From: an uncultured Spartobacteria bacterium
GTDB lineage: Bacteria; Verrucomicrobiota; Verrucomicrobiia; Chthoniobacterales; UBA6821
Direction of reading: 5' to 3'
Assembly (NCBI GenBank): GCA_903933015.1
Contig: CAIZIQ010000021.1
Location: 1-38,728 of the forward strand
Length of the DNA: 38,728 bases
The notes under the pieces were generated by a model. It did no database searches. It was not told the DNA's origin and saw only the letters and a program-made list of their open reading frames with translations. This document shows, one piece after another, positions 8,275-15,609 of the stretch (the first letter of the stretch is position 1; each line of letters starts with the position of its first letter). The translations under genes were made by a program, and so were the position numbers.

Positions 8275-9460
8275 CGAAAGTTCCTAGTTCTCTCGCAATT
8301 CTGGCGAAAATGTCGAGCACCTTGTCGAGGTCCTCATCGGTATGGGTCGACATGAAGCTGGTACGGACGATCGCCTCTCCGTAGCGGACGGCCGGATAAA
8401 TGGCCGGAATAGCAAAAACCCCCTCCTCAAAGAGACGCTGTGCAAAGGCGAAGGCCTTGGCTTCGCTGCCGATGAGGATCGGAACGATAGGGCTCTGGGT
8501 GGATCCGATCTTGAAACCTATCGACTTGAAGCCCTCGTGCATCTTGCGGGTGTTCTTCCAGAGCATCTCGATACGCTCCGGCTCGGACTGCATGATTTGG
8601 AGAGCCTTGAGAACTCCACCGGTCACGGCTGGAGCAAGCGAGGCAGTAAAGATGAAGCAGCGGGCCTTGTGCTTCACGAACTCTATTAGTTCGTTTGATC
8701 CGGAGATGAACCCGCCCATGGAGCCGAAGGACTTGGAAAAGGTTCCCATGACGATCTCGACATCGTCATTGACTCCGAAATGATGAGCCACACCGCGTCC
8801 CTGAGGACCGACCACACCGAGTGAATGAGCCTCGTCGACATACATGACGGCACCGTATTCCTTGGCAGCCTTTACCATCGGAGGCAGATCAGCCATATCG
8901 CCAGACATACTGAAGACACCATCCATGATGATCAGACGTCCGGACTCCTCGGGGATTCGTTTGAGGCGATTGCGGAGGGCATCCACCGAGTTGTGACGGT
9001 AGGGAACCAGCTTGGCTGGAGCGACCTGGCATCCCTCAATGATCGATGCATGGTTCTCACGGTCGCAGAGAATAAAGTCATCGGCTTCGGTCAGTGCTGC
9101 AAGAGCCCCCTGGTTGGCAAAGAAACCGGTGGAGAACAGAAGGGCGCTTTCACGACCAAGGAACGCGGCCAACGCCTCCTCCAACTCATTATGGAGAGAG
9201 ATCGTGCCATTCAGGAGACGGGAACCGGTGCATCCGGCTCCGAACTTGCGGGTCGCATCGATGGCCGCCTCGACAACCCGGGGATCCTGAGCCAAGCCGA
9301 GGTAGTTGTTCGAGCCGATCATGATCTTCTCCTCGCCGCCGCAAACGACATGATTCCCGTAGCTCTGCTCGATGCAACGGAAATAGGGGTAGAATCCCTG
9401 GGCGCGCGCGTCCGCGGAATCTCTATACTCTCGGCACTTCTGGAATAGGTCTCTGGCCAT
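8129..9460 (-). CDS. Serine palmitoyltransferase-type alpha-oxoamine synthase
   Basis: PLP-dependent fold-type I enzyme that condenses an acyl thioester with an amino acid. Seen are NNYLGLAQDP at about residues 51-60, GSRLLNGTISLHNELEE at 79-95, PLP-stacking H137 in ENHASI, and DEAH at 209-212. The PLP lysine is K243 in GTFSKSFGSMGGF. The FSKS(x)G(x)xGGF form followed by FIFTASLAP is typical of serine palmitoyltransferases; glycine-using KBL or AONS enzymes usually have TLGKALG. The neighbouring acyltransferase and SDR genes support a sphingolipid role. With 443 residues it is longer than the usual 400-420. The extra C-terminal tail (after about residue 395) is encoded in the part that overlaps the next gene. 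No acyl carrier protein gene is next to it. Confidence 0.85.
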   Translation of the reverse strand: MARDLFQKCREYRDSADARAQGFYPYFRCIEQSYGNHVVCGGEEKIMIGSNNYLGLAQDPRVVEAAIDATRKFGAGCTGSRLLNGTISLHNELEEALAAFLGRESALLFSTGFFANQGALAALTEADDFILCDRENHASIIEGCQVAPAKLVPYRHNSVDALRNRLKRIPEESGRLIIMDGVFSMSGDMADLPPMVKAAKEYGAVMYVDEAHSLGVVGPQGRGVAHHFGVNDDVEIVMGTFSKSFGSMGGFISGSNELIEFVKHKARCFIFTASLAPAVTGGVLKALQIMQSEPERIEMLWKNTRKMHEGFKSIGFKIGSTQSPIVPILIGSEAKAFAFAQRLFEEGVFAIPAIYPAVRYGEAIVRTSFMSTHTDEDLDKVLDIFARIARELGTFDDPAYTEPGRRRNVFDFALPHRGGAQEVRADSGDSSRNGSGIHSAVSR

Positions 9461-9528
9461 GAAGAATTGTGGGTAAAATTCGCAGGAATCGGCGGGCGTG
9501 TAAACCCTTTCATTCTCCGTTAATGTGA

Positions 9529-9547
9529 GACAGTTCAGGGAACTGTC
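9529..9547. other. Perfect inverted repeat between tRNA-Pro and the ceramide operon
   Basis: GACAGTTC and GAACTGTC form an 8-bp perfect stem with a 3-nt loop, 10 nt after the mature end of tRNA-Pro and 69 bp before the synthase start. There is no U-run on the minus strand, so it is a weak terminator candidate. It could also be a tRNA processing hairpin or an operator for the ceramide operon. Confidence 0.45.
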
Positions 9548-9556
9548 ATGAGAAAA

Positions 9557-9630
9557 TCGGGGCGACAGGATTCGAACCTGCGACTTCTTGGTCCCAAACC
9601 AAGCGCTCTACCAAGCTGAGCTACGCCCCG
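9557..9630 (-). tRNA. tRNA-Pro (UGG anticodon)
   Basis: A full cloverleaf reads on the minus strand. The acceptor stem CGGGGCG (9630-9624) pairs with CGCCCCG (9564-9558), and the discriminator is A at 9557. The D arm has AGCTCAGCTTGGTAGAGC. The anticodon loop TTTGGGA gives TGG. The T arm is CAGGTTCGAATCCTG. CCA is not encoded: the next bases are TTT. It stands between ybjQ and the ceramide operon. Confidence 0.96.
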
Positions 9631-9690
9631 GAAAGCGTCGAACCTATCTGCTTAGCGCAGGAATGTGCAAGAAGCGTCTTGAGGCTCGCC

Positions 9691-10020
9691 TCAGAGTTTT
9701 TCGATGGTGACGGCTGTCCCGTAACAGAGAACTTCGGTTGCGGAAAGGTTAGCCCCGAGATCTGAGGCATCATAGCGCACCCCGACGATGGCGTTCGCCC
9801 CGAGTTCCGTGGCGTGAGAAACCATCGCGTCATAAGCATGCTGGCGGCCCTGCTCACACATCTCCGTATAGGCCCCGATGCGACCGCCGATGATGCTCTT
9901 GAGGCCGCCGAGGATTCCCTGGGCGATGGTCGGCGAGCGGACGATGATGCCGCGCACCATCCCCTTGAGGGCAGTTATCCGGTATCCGGGAATGTCAAAC
10001 GTCGTGGAGACGAGCATCAT
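9691..10020 (-). CDS. ybjQ: YbjQ/UPF0145 family protein
   Basis: Small heavy-metal-binding-like domain protein (DUF74) of unknown function; family members form pentameric rings. From ATG at 10020 it has 109 residues, the typical size. The family pattern is clear: LVSTTFDIPGYRI at the start, GMVRGIIVRSP, and the conserved HATELGANAIVGVRYD near the C-terminus. A longer frame reaching 10053 would add residues inside the upstream coding region. The ATG at 10020 overlaps the phosphoglucomutase stop as ATGA, a classic sign of translational coupling, so the two genes form one transcript. Confidence 0.92.
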   Translation of the reverse strand: MMLVSTTFDIPGYRITALKGMVRGIIVRSPTIAQGILGGLKSIIGGRIGAYTEMCEQGRQHAYDAMVSHATELGANAIVGVRYDASDLGANLSATEVLCYGTAVTIEKL

Positions 10021-11972
10021 TCCGCCCTCTGTGCGGCATCGGCCTTGAGCCACTGCCAGAGTTTTTCGAGTCCCTCGGCCACGCGTACTTTGGTGGAGGC
10101 AAGTTCTTCGGGCGAGAAGTTACCGGAAGCCGGCTTCTCGGTGGCGTAGAGATAGTATTTGATCTTGGGCTCGGTCCCGGAGGGGCGGACGGCGACTTTC
10201 CAGCCACCATCAATCTCAAAGACGATCATTGCCTCCTTGGGAATGAGTTCACCCTCGGAGTCATGAAGATCCTGGGTGGCGTAATTCAGGACGGAGAGCA
10301 CCTTGGCCCCCTCAATCTCCTTGGGCGGATTTCCGGCGTAGGAATCGACGAGTTTTTTGATCTTTGCGGCTCCCTCGGCCCCCTCGAAGGTGAGCGACTC
10401 ACCGCGCTCAAGGTAGAAGCCGTATTCGGAGTAGATCCGGTCGAGAAGGGTCACGACCGTGATTCCAAGGCTCGCGGCATAAGCCGCCACCTCGGCGAAG
10501 CAGATGACGGCGGCGTTACCATCCTTGTCCCGGACGAAGTCGCCGGTGTTGTAACCGTAGCTCTCTTCGCCGCCGAAGACGAAGAAGAGGGAGTTCTTCA
10601 ACCGTGCCTCGCGGGTCTCTTCCTCCGAGAGGTTGCGGTAATTAGCCTGGGTCTCCGCAGGGAGTTTCTCCTCGTAGGCCCGCTGTTTGGAGCCGATGTA
10701 CTTGAATCCGGTGAGTGTCTCGACGCACTTCACGCCGAATCCGAGGGCGATCTCCTTCTGAAGATCCGTGGTGACCAGGCTCTTGATCACGACTGCATGG
10801 TCGCGGTTGGCATCATTCAGGATTCCTTTTTCAAAGAGCCTCTTCAGGCGGTACCAGACCATCACGGATCCAATCTGATTACCCGTCAGCAGAACAAGCT
10901 TGCCCGAGGCATCACGCGCCGCCACGCCCATACGGTCATCATCGGGATCGGTGGCCTGAACAAGATCCGCCTTCTCGATCTCGGCCAGTTCCATGCCGAG
11001 TTTCAGTGCCTCGGGATACTCGGGATTGGGCGACTTGACCGTTGGGAAAAGACCATCGGGCACCATCTGGGAGGGAACAGGCCAGCACTCGACGCCGAGG
11101 CGGTGGAGCATCGGGACGATGATCACGCCTCCAACCCCGTGGAGAGGGGTGAAGACGGTCTTGAGCGGGGGGGTCCGGCGAAAGAGTTCCGGATCAACGA
11201 TCAGCTTCTCGAGACGAGCCATGTACGCCTCGTCGATTTCTCGGCCGATCTTGATCACCTTCCCCCTCTTGCCTTCCGGAAGGGGCTCGTAGGAATCATC
11301 GCCCGCGTTGACCAGATCGATGATTCCCTGGTCATGGGGAGCCACCACCTGGCCGCCGTCATCGAAGTAGACCTTATAGCCGTTGTAGCCCGGAGGATTA
11401 TGACTGGCGGTAATATTGATGCCTGCTGCGGCATTCTTGTAACGGACGGCAAAGGAGAGTTCGGGCGTGGAGCGCGGTCCTTCAAAAAGGAGCGCATCAC
11501 AGCCGAGATCAGTCATGACCTTGGCGGCCAGGTCAGCGAACTCCCGGGAGAAGAATCGCGTATCATAGCTGATCGCAATGGAGGGACGCCCTGGACGATT
11601 CTCACGCTCATGCCACTGGCGCACATAGGTGGCGAGCCCACGGGTGGCGCGGGCGATATTGTAGTCGTTCATTGCATTCGTGCCGATGCAGGCGTGCTCC
11701 GGGCGGCCGTCGGGACGCCCTAGTCCCGCCTCGGTTTTCGTGACAACCTCACCGATCGTCTTGCCACGGAGCCCTCCAGTACCAAACGCCATGGCACGGA
11801 AAAAGCGGTTGTTCAGCTCGTCCCAGCGTCCGGCTTGAGCCAACTCCCCGATCACCGCTTCAGCCAGGGGAGAGGTGCCTCGGGCAAGCATCTTGCGGAT
11901 GTTCTCCGCTGAGGAATCGAGAAGGGTTCCCGCGGCCTCGGCCGTGGCGATGGAATCGAGGAGTGTCGACAT
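10017..11972 (-). CDS. Phosphoglucomutase / phosphomannomutase family enzyme
   Basis: Alpha-D-phosphohexomutase that interconverts hexose 1- and 6-phosphates, linking glycogen and wall sugar supply to glycolysis. It has 651 residues from ATG at 11972, longer than the 550-600 of PgcA-type enzymes. All four domain signatures are present: FGTGGLRGKTIGEV near residue 63, phospho-serine loop TASHNP at 188-193, metal loop DPDDDRMG, sugar loop GGEESYGY, and phosphate loop RPSGTEPKIKYY near the C-terminus. Substrate preference (glucose or mannose) cannot be read from the sequence. The in-frame TTG at 12008 was rejected because it adds non-family sequence and cuts the spacer to the divergent permease to 18 bp. 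The stop is coupled to ybjQ. Confidence 0.92.
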   Translation of the reverse strand: MSTLLDSIATAEAAGTLLDSSAENIRKMLARGTSPLAEAVIGELAQAGRWDELNNRFFRAMAFGTGGLRGKTIGEVVTKTEAGLGRPDGRPEHACIGTNAMNDYNIARATRGLATYVRQWHERENRPGRPSIAISYDTRFFSREFADLAAKVMTDLGCDALLFEGPRSTPELSFAVRYKNAAAGINITASHNPPGYNGYKVYFDDGGQVVAPHDQGIIDLVNAGDDSYEPLPEGKRGKVIKIGREIDEAYMARLEKLIVDPELFRRTPPLKTVFTPLHGVGGVIIVPMLHRLGVECWPVPSQMVPDGLFPTVKSPNPEYPEALKLGMELAEIEKADLVQATDPDDDRMGVAARDASGKLVLLTGNQIGSVMVWYRLKRLFEKGILNDANRDHAVVIKSLVTTDLQKEIALGFGVKCVETLTGFKYIGSKQRAYEEKLPAETQANYRNLSEEETREARLKNSLFFVFGGEESYGYNTGDFVRDKDGNAAVICFAEVAAYAASLGITVVTLLDRIYSEYGFYLERGESLTFEGAEGAAKIKKLVDSYAGNPPKEIEGAKVLSVLNYATQDLHDSEGELIPKEAMIVFEIDGGWKVAVRPSGTEPKIKYYLYATEKPASGNFSPEELASTKVRVAEGLEKLWQWLKADAAQRAE

Positions 11973-12026
11973 GAGGGAAGGTTTAAGCGTGAATGACCTC
12001 CGTTTCAAAGCGTTTCAAAGCACAAG

Positions 12027-12845
12027 ATGCAGTTTCATCAGATATTCGGCAAATATAGGGCCATCTTCTCGATCGGCCTTCAGAACACTTTTGTCTACCG
12101 CTGGAACTTTTTGCTCCGTTCGCTCTTTGCCCTAGTCCCGCTTTTTGGAACGGTCTTTGTCTGGCGCGCCATCTACGGGGGTACCTCGGGAACGATCGCC
12201 GGATACGACTTTGGTCAGATGGTCTTCTATTTTCTCGTGATCCTGCTGGTGGACAACCTGATCACTCCCACCGAGGACGAATGGCAGATCGCCGCGGAAA
12301 TCCGAGAGGGCCAGTTGAGCTCCTTCCTGCTGAAGCCGTTTGATTTTCTCGCCTACCGGTCCTGTATTTTTGTCGGCTCCCGCCTGCTTTACACCATGGT
12401 CACCCTCCTCCCGGTGTTAGCCGTCTTCTGGTGGTACCGACAGTATCTCGAGTGGCCCTCCCATGCCTCCACCTGGGGATTATTCGCGATCAGCCTCGTC
12501 ATGGCGGGGGCGATCCAGTTCCTGATCGCCTACGCCCTCGCGATGCTGGCCTTCTGGATTCTCGAGATCTCGACCGTGGTATTCATTCTCTACTCCTTCG
12601 AATATTTCCTGAGCGGAAAACTTTTCCCTCTCGACACGGTTCCCGGAGTCGCAGGAACGATCCTTCGTCTGCTCCCCTTCCCCTACGAAGTCTATTTTCC
12701 CGTGGCAGTGCTCATGGAAAAAATCCAAGGACCCCGGCTCTGGCATGGGCTGATCATCCAGGCGACCTGGGTGCTACTCTGTTTCCTGCTGGCCCGGGGC
12801 CTCTGGCGCTCGGGTGTGAGACGCTACGAGGCCGTGGGGATTTAG
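12027..12845 (+). CDS. ABC-2 type transporter permease (COG4587/COG3694-like)
   Basis: Integral membrane protein of 272 residues with about six hydrophobic segments: residues 30-50, 65-80, about 118-135, 148-185 (two), and 240-262. An N-terminal amphipathic stretch FGKYRAIFSIGLQNTFVYRWNF precedes them. The sequence resembles the DUF990-type permeases, including the conserved REGQLSSFLLKPFDF and YFLSGKLFPLDTVPG segments. Such permeases usually come as two subunits with an ATPase next door. No ATPase or second permease gene is in this window, so the gene is an orphan here and the substrate is unknown. It converges on an L,D-transpeptidase gene and overlaps its end by 72 bp. Confidence 0.82.
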   Translation: MQFHQIFGKYRAIFSIGLQNTFVYRWNFLLRSLFALVPLFGTVFVWRAIYGGTSGTIAGYDFGQMVFYFLVILLVDNLITPTEDEWQIAAEIREGQLSSFLLKPFDFLAYRSCIFVGSRLLYTMVTLLPVLAVFWWYRQYLEWPSHASTWGLFAISLVMAGAIQFLIAYALAMLAFWILEISTVVFILYSFEYFLSGKLFPLDTVPGVAGTILRLLPFPYEVYFPVAVLMEKIQGPRLWHGLIIQATWVLLCFLLARGLWRSGVRRYEAVGI

Positions 12846-13424
12846 CAGACTCCCGAGGAAGGATTCGTGCACCGGCAGATGCTCGGGAATGATCTGTACC
12901 ATGGCACCGGTGGAAACCCGGTCGCAGAGCGCCGCCACATCGGTGGAGCGCATCCGGATGCAGCCGAAGCTGGCAGGGCGACCTAGAAGCTTTTCCTGCG
13001 GCGTCCCATGAATATAGATGCCCCGGTTGAAGGCATTCCTATTGCCGGGTTCCGCACCCTCAAGCCACAGGATACGGGTCACGATGGGATCGCGTCCCGG
13101 GGCGTTGGGGCGGAGCACCTCACCGGTGGGCACCCGGGAGTGAAAAACCGCGCCAAGCGGTTGTCCCATTCCAATCTTCATCCGAACAAAAAACTTACCG
13201 ATCGGCGTGGCATAGCTTCCAAAGCGGTCGCCAATGCCGAAACGTGAGGTGGAGACGGGATAAACCGCCTCGGTTTTCCCATTGGTCTTCAGCAGCAGCT
13301 GCTGGTCCCTAACGCTCACGATGATTTCGTGCCGAGGATCTCCGGTAACATCCGCCGCTGAAAGATTTCCGATAAGAATCGGAAGCATCACCAACAGAAG
13401 CGTTACTCTGTAGAAATTAGACAT
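12774..13424 (-). CDS. L,D-transpeptidase (YkuD domain), secreted
   Basis: Periplasmic peptidoglycan crosslinking or anchoring enzyme. An N-terminal signal-like stretch (YRVTLLLVMLPILIGNLSAA) is followed by the YkuD domain. The catalytic motif is HGTPQEKLLGRPASFGCIRM, with its His and the Cys of SFGCIRM. ATG at 13424 is used; a TTG one codon upstream is also possible. It is a tandem paralogue of the next gene (shared GDR.GSYATP(I/L)G, PTGEVL.P(N/D)APGRDPIVTRILWL). The last 24 codons or so overlap the convergent permease gene and look like a non-family tail (APEAPGQQETE). Confidence 0.9.
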   Translation of the reverse strand: MSNFYRVTLLLVMLPILIGNLSAADVTGDPRHEIIVSVRDQQLLLKTNGKTEAVYPVSTSRFGIGDRFGSYATPIGKFFVRMKIGMGQPLGAVFHSRVPTGEVLRPNAPGRDPIVTRILWLEGAEPGNRNAFNRGIYIHGTPQEKLLGRPASFGCIRMRSTDVAALCDRVSTGAMVQIIPEHLPVHESFLGSLLNPHGLVASHTRAPEAPGQQETE

Positions 13425-13472
13425 CAAGTTGATAAGTTGGCCTTATAAGGTCAGCCCGTCAACCCCGGCGGA

Positions 13473-14039
13473 TCACTGTGACAGACTTGTAACTTTGAGC
13501 CGGCAGTTCGTAATCTCCACCTGCGCCCCGTTACCAACCACTTCGTAGAGCTTCAGGACATCTGCCGAGCGCATCCGGATACAGCCGTAGCTGACCGGAG
13601 TGCCAAGCAGCGCTTCCTGCGGCGTTCCATGGATGTAAATGCAGCGGCTGAATGCATTGCGATTGTGAGGTTCGAGACCATCGAGCCAGAGAATCCTCGT
13701 GACGATCGGATCGCGTCCCGGAGCATCAGGCGGCAGAACCTCACCGGTTGGCTTCCGGGATTTAAAAACCTCGCCGAGTGGAAAACCGTCTCCGATTTTC
13801 TTGCGAACGCAGAGATGGCCTAGGGGCGTGGCGTAACTCCCTTCTCGGTCACCCGTTCCAAACTTCGAGGTCGAGACCTTGTAGAGTGCAACCGGCTTCC
13901 CGTCATTCAGGACCAGCATCCGTTGATCCGGCACACTGACAATCAGCCGATGATGAGTATCCCCCGCACAACCGGCGAGAAAGAGCATCAGGCCGGCAAG
14001 CAGCGCCACCACTCCGCCCGTTGCCATTTTTTTGATCAT
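13473..14039 (-). CDS. L,D-transpeptidase (YkuD domain), predicted lipoprotein
   Basis: Second YkuD enzyme, about 188 residues. The N-terminus IKKMATGG leads through a hydrophobic helix to the lipobox LAGC, so it should be lipidated and membrane-anchored, unlike its paralogue. The catalytic motif is HGTPQEALLGTPVSYGCIRM. The domain ends normally without the tail seen in the paralogue. The ATG at 14039 shares its A with the hemB stop (TGATG), implying coupling to hemB; a GTG at 14042 is the alternative start. The pair looks like a tandem duplication with divided location: one soluble or periplasmic, one anchored. Confidence 0.9.
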   Translation of the reverse strand: MIKKMATGGVVALLAGLMLFLAGCAGDTHHRLIVSVPDQRMLVLNDGKPVALYKVSTSKFGTGDREGSYATPLGHLCVRKKIGDGFPLGEVFKSRKPTGEVLPPDAPGRDPIVTRILWLDGLEPHNRNAFSRCIYIHGTPQEALLGTPVSYGCIRMRSADVLKLYEVVGNGAQVEITNCRLKVTSLSQ

Positions 14040-15046
14040 CACAGCGAGGTCGCGACCTCCGCGGCAAAATAAGTCAGGATCATGTCGGCGCCGGCCCGCT
14101 TGATCGCCAGCAAGGACTCGTCACGCGTCGCTTCATAATCAAGCCACCCGAGACGCGAAGCAGCGTGAATCTGAGCATATTCACCCGAGACCTGATAGGC
14201 CGCCACGGGAAGCAACGTATGCCCGCGCACTGCACGGATGATATCAAGATAGGCCCCGGCGGGCTTCACCATCACCATGTCGGCTCCTTCCTCCTCATCG
14301 AGCGTCACCTCATGCAGGGCCTCCCGGACATTGCCGGGATCCATCTGGTAACCTCGTTTGTCGAGCTTACGCGACGATTGGCCAGAGCCGCTTTTTACCG
14401 CATCCCGGAATGGACCGTAGTAAGCCGAGGCATACTTTGCCGCGTACGCCAGAATGCCTGTCTGCTGCAGGCCCGCGGCATCGAGTGCCAAGCGGATTGC
14501 CTTCACCCGCCCATCCATCATGTCCGAGGGAGCCACGATATCGGCACCGGCCTCAGCCTGTGCGAGGGCCAATCTCTTCAATGCATCGACTGTGGAGTCA
14601 TTTTCCACATCACCACGTGCATCCAGCAATCCGTCATGCCCATGACTCGTGTAGGGATCAAGAGCTACATCCGCGATTATCGCAAGCCCGGGCGTGGCGG
14701 TTTTCACAGAGCGGATCGCCTCAAAAAGAATATTCCCGGGATCATGGGCATGGGATCCCACGCCATCCTTCCTGGAGCTTTCAATGCAGGGAAAAATTGC
14801 GATCGCACGGATCCCATTCTGCTCCAGTTTACGGCATTCCTCGGTCAGCGTGGTCACGGAGTGGCGCACCACACCAGGCATCGAGTCAACCTCTTCAGGT
14901 TTCCCGTCACCAGCGCGCACGAAAAGCGGTTGAATCAGATCATCCACCTTCAGAACCGTCTCCCGGACCAGAGAACGCACGGCGGGCGTCGCACGGTTAC
15001 GCCGCATTCTGCGGAGAAGATCCAGGGCGGTTCTTTGTTCACTCAT
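14039..15046 (-). CDS. hemB: Porphobilinogen synthase (delta-aminolevulinate dehydratase)
   Basis: Condenses two 5-aminolevulinate molecules to porphobilinogen in heme and corrin synthesis. It has 335 residues from ATG at 15046 (a TTG one codon earlier is possible). The two Schiff-base lysines are visible in AYAAKYASAYYGPFRDA and MVMVKPAGAYLDI. The metal-site region reads DVALDPYTSHGHDGLLD, with Asp residues where Zn enzymes have cysteines; this is the Mg-dependent class, as in Pseudomonas and alpha-proteobacteria. It also has the RRNRATPAVRSLVRET and ESSRKDGVGSHAHDP segments of the family. It is followed without a gap by an L,D-transpeptidase gene. Confidence 0.96.
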   Translation of the reverse strand: MSEQRTALDLLRRMRRNRATPAVRSLVRETVLKVDDLIQPLFVRAGDGKPEEVDSMPGVVRHSVTTLTEECRKLEQNGIRAIAIFPCIESSRKDGVGSHAHDPGNILFEAIRSVKTATPGLAIIADVALDPYTSHGHDGLLDARGDVENDSTVDALKRLALAQAEAGADIVAPSDMMDGRVKAIRLALDAAGLQQTGILAYAAKYASAYYGPFRDAVKSGSGQSSRKLDKRGYQMDPGNVREALHEVTLDEEEGADMVMVKPAGAYLDIIRAVRGHTLLPVAAYQVSGEYAQIHAASRLGWLDYEATRDESLLAIKRAGADMILTYFAAEVATSL

Positions 15047-15168
15047 CAAGGTATCTTCACCGATGAAAGTCTTGAGTCAAGGAAGGGCACTTGGGGCTAA
15101 TTGGCCTAAAAAGCTGAACTTTGCTTGAATTATCATGCGCTTAGGGCATTTTCTTCCCTCCCACTCAC

Positions 15169-15244
15169 GACCCTATCGTCCAGTGGCCTAGGACACTCCC
15201 CTTTCACGGGAGTAACACGGGTTCGAATCCCGTTAGGGTCGCCA
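15169..15244 (+). tRNA. tRNA-Glu (UUC anticodon), CCA encoded
   Basis: The acceptor stem GACCCTA (15169-15175) pairs with TAGGGTC (15234-15240). The discriminator is G and the CCA at 15242-15244 is genomically encoded. The anticodon stem-loop CTCCCCTTTCACGGGAG gives TTC. The T arm is ACGGGTTCGAATCCCGT. Exact or near-exact copies of its 3' end follow at 15360, 15485 and, more weakly, 17110. A strong terminator hairpin stands 53 nt downstream. Confidence 0.97.
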
Positions 15245-15296
15245 CGTCAGTGTCGATTGCCTTTAGGCGAATTTGAACCCGTAGGGTTTGACTGCC

Positions 15297-15322
15297 ATGC
15301 CGCGATCAGCGGCATTTTTTTT
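15297..15322 (+). terminator. Rho-independent terminator after tRNA-Glu
   Basis: ATGCCGC and GCGGCAT form a 7-bp perfect stem with loop GATCA, followed by eight T residues. Placement 53 nt after the tRNA fits termination of the tRNA transcript. Confidence 0.85.
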
Positions 15323-15359
15323 CCGAAGGGAATCTGCAGAGCCTGCCAAAGGCAGTATC

Positions 15360-15377
15360 ATCCCGTTAGGGTCGCCA
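15360..15377 (+). repeat. Copy of the tRNA-Glu 3' end (18/18)
   Basis: ATCCCGTTAGGGTCGCCA is identical to the last 18 bases of tRNA-Glu including CCA (15227-15244), in the same orientation, 133 bp downstream. Such duplicated tRNA 3' ends are what site-specific integration into a tRNA leaves behind. Confidence 0.85.
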
Positions 15378-15390
15378 ACATTGTTGGCGA

Positions 15391-15478
15391 GTCCGCAGGA
15401 CATTCGAACGTAGTTCGAGCCGAGCGAAGCGAGTCAGATCATGCGTAGCATGACCCGTTAGGGCGAAGACCGAAGGTC
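15391..15478 (+). repeat. Array of short hairpins with G..A loops, related to the element at 20757-21054
   Basis: In order on the plus strand: GTCC-GCA-GGAC, TCGAAC-GTA-GTTCGA (15404-15418), GC-GAA-GC (15424-15430), TCATGC-GTA-GCATGA (15439-15453), CCC-GTTA-GGG (15454-15463) and GACC-GAA-GGTC (15468-15478). The fourth hairpin plus the following CCCGTTAGGGCGAAG aligns with 20930-20960, with three compensatory base-pair changes in the stem. The stretch 15245-15609 contains no convincing gene: it holds the terminator, the tRNA-tail copies, and these hairpins. Confidence 0.7.
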
Positions 15479-15484
15479 GAAGTC

Positions 15485-15503
15485 AATCCCTTTAGGGTCG
15501 CCA
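15485..15503 (+). repeat. Copy of the tRNA-Glu 3' end (18/19)
   Basis: Differs from the tRNA-Glu 3' end (15226-15244) by one base (CCCTTTAGGG instead of CCCGTTAGGG). It lies 126 bp after the previous copy, same orientation. Confidence 0.8.
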
Positions 15504-15609
15504 CTTCCGTGGTGATCGCCGAGCAGCGCGATCATCAATCCCGTATTCCCGGGCCAGGGCGCTTTCTGCCATCGTCACAGAGCCCGCCGGAGACGCAATG
15601 ATAACCCCT

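Noticed and set aside
9529-9547. Intrinsic terminator after tRNA-Pro
   Set aside because: The stem is perfect but no U-run follows, so I list it only as an inverted repeat.
15125-15448. Possible 107-residue protein on the plus strand
   Set aside because: It reads straight through tRNA-Glu and its terminator; the SGLGHSPFTGVTRVRIP segment is the typical false translation of a tRNA.
15360-15503. CRISPR array suggested by repeated TTAGGGTCGCCA
   Set aside because: There are only two or three copies with unequal spacers and no cas genes; the repeat is the tRNA-Glu 3' end.
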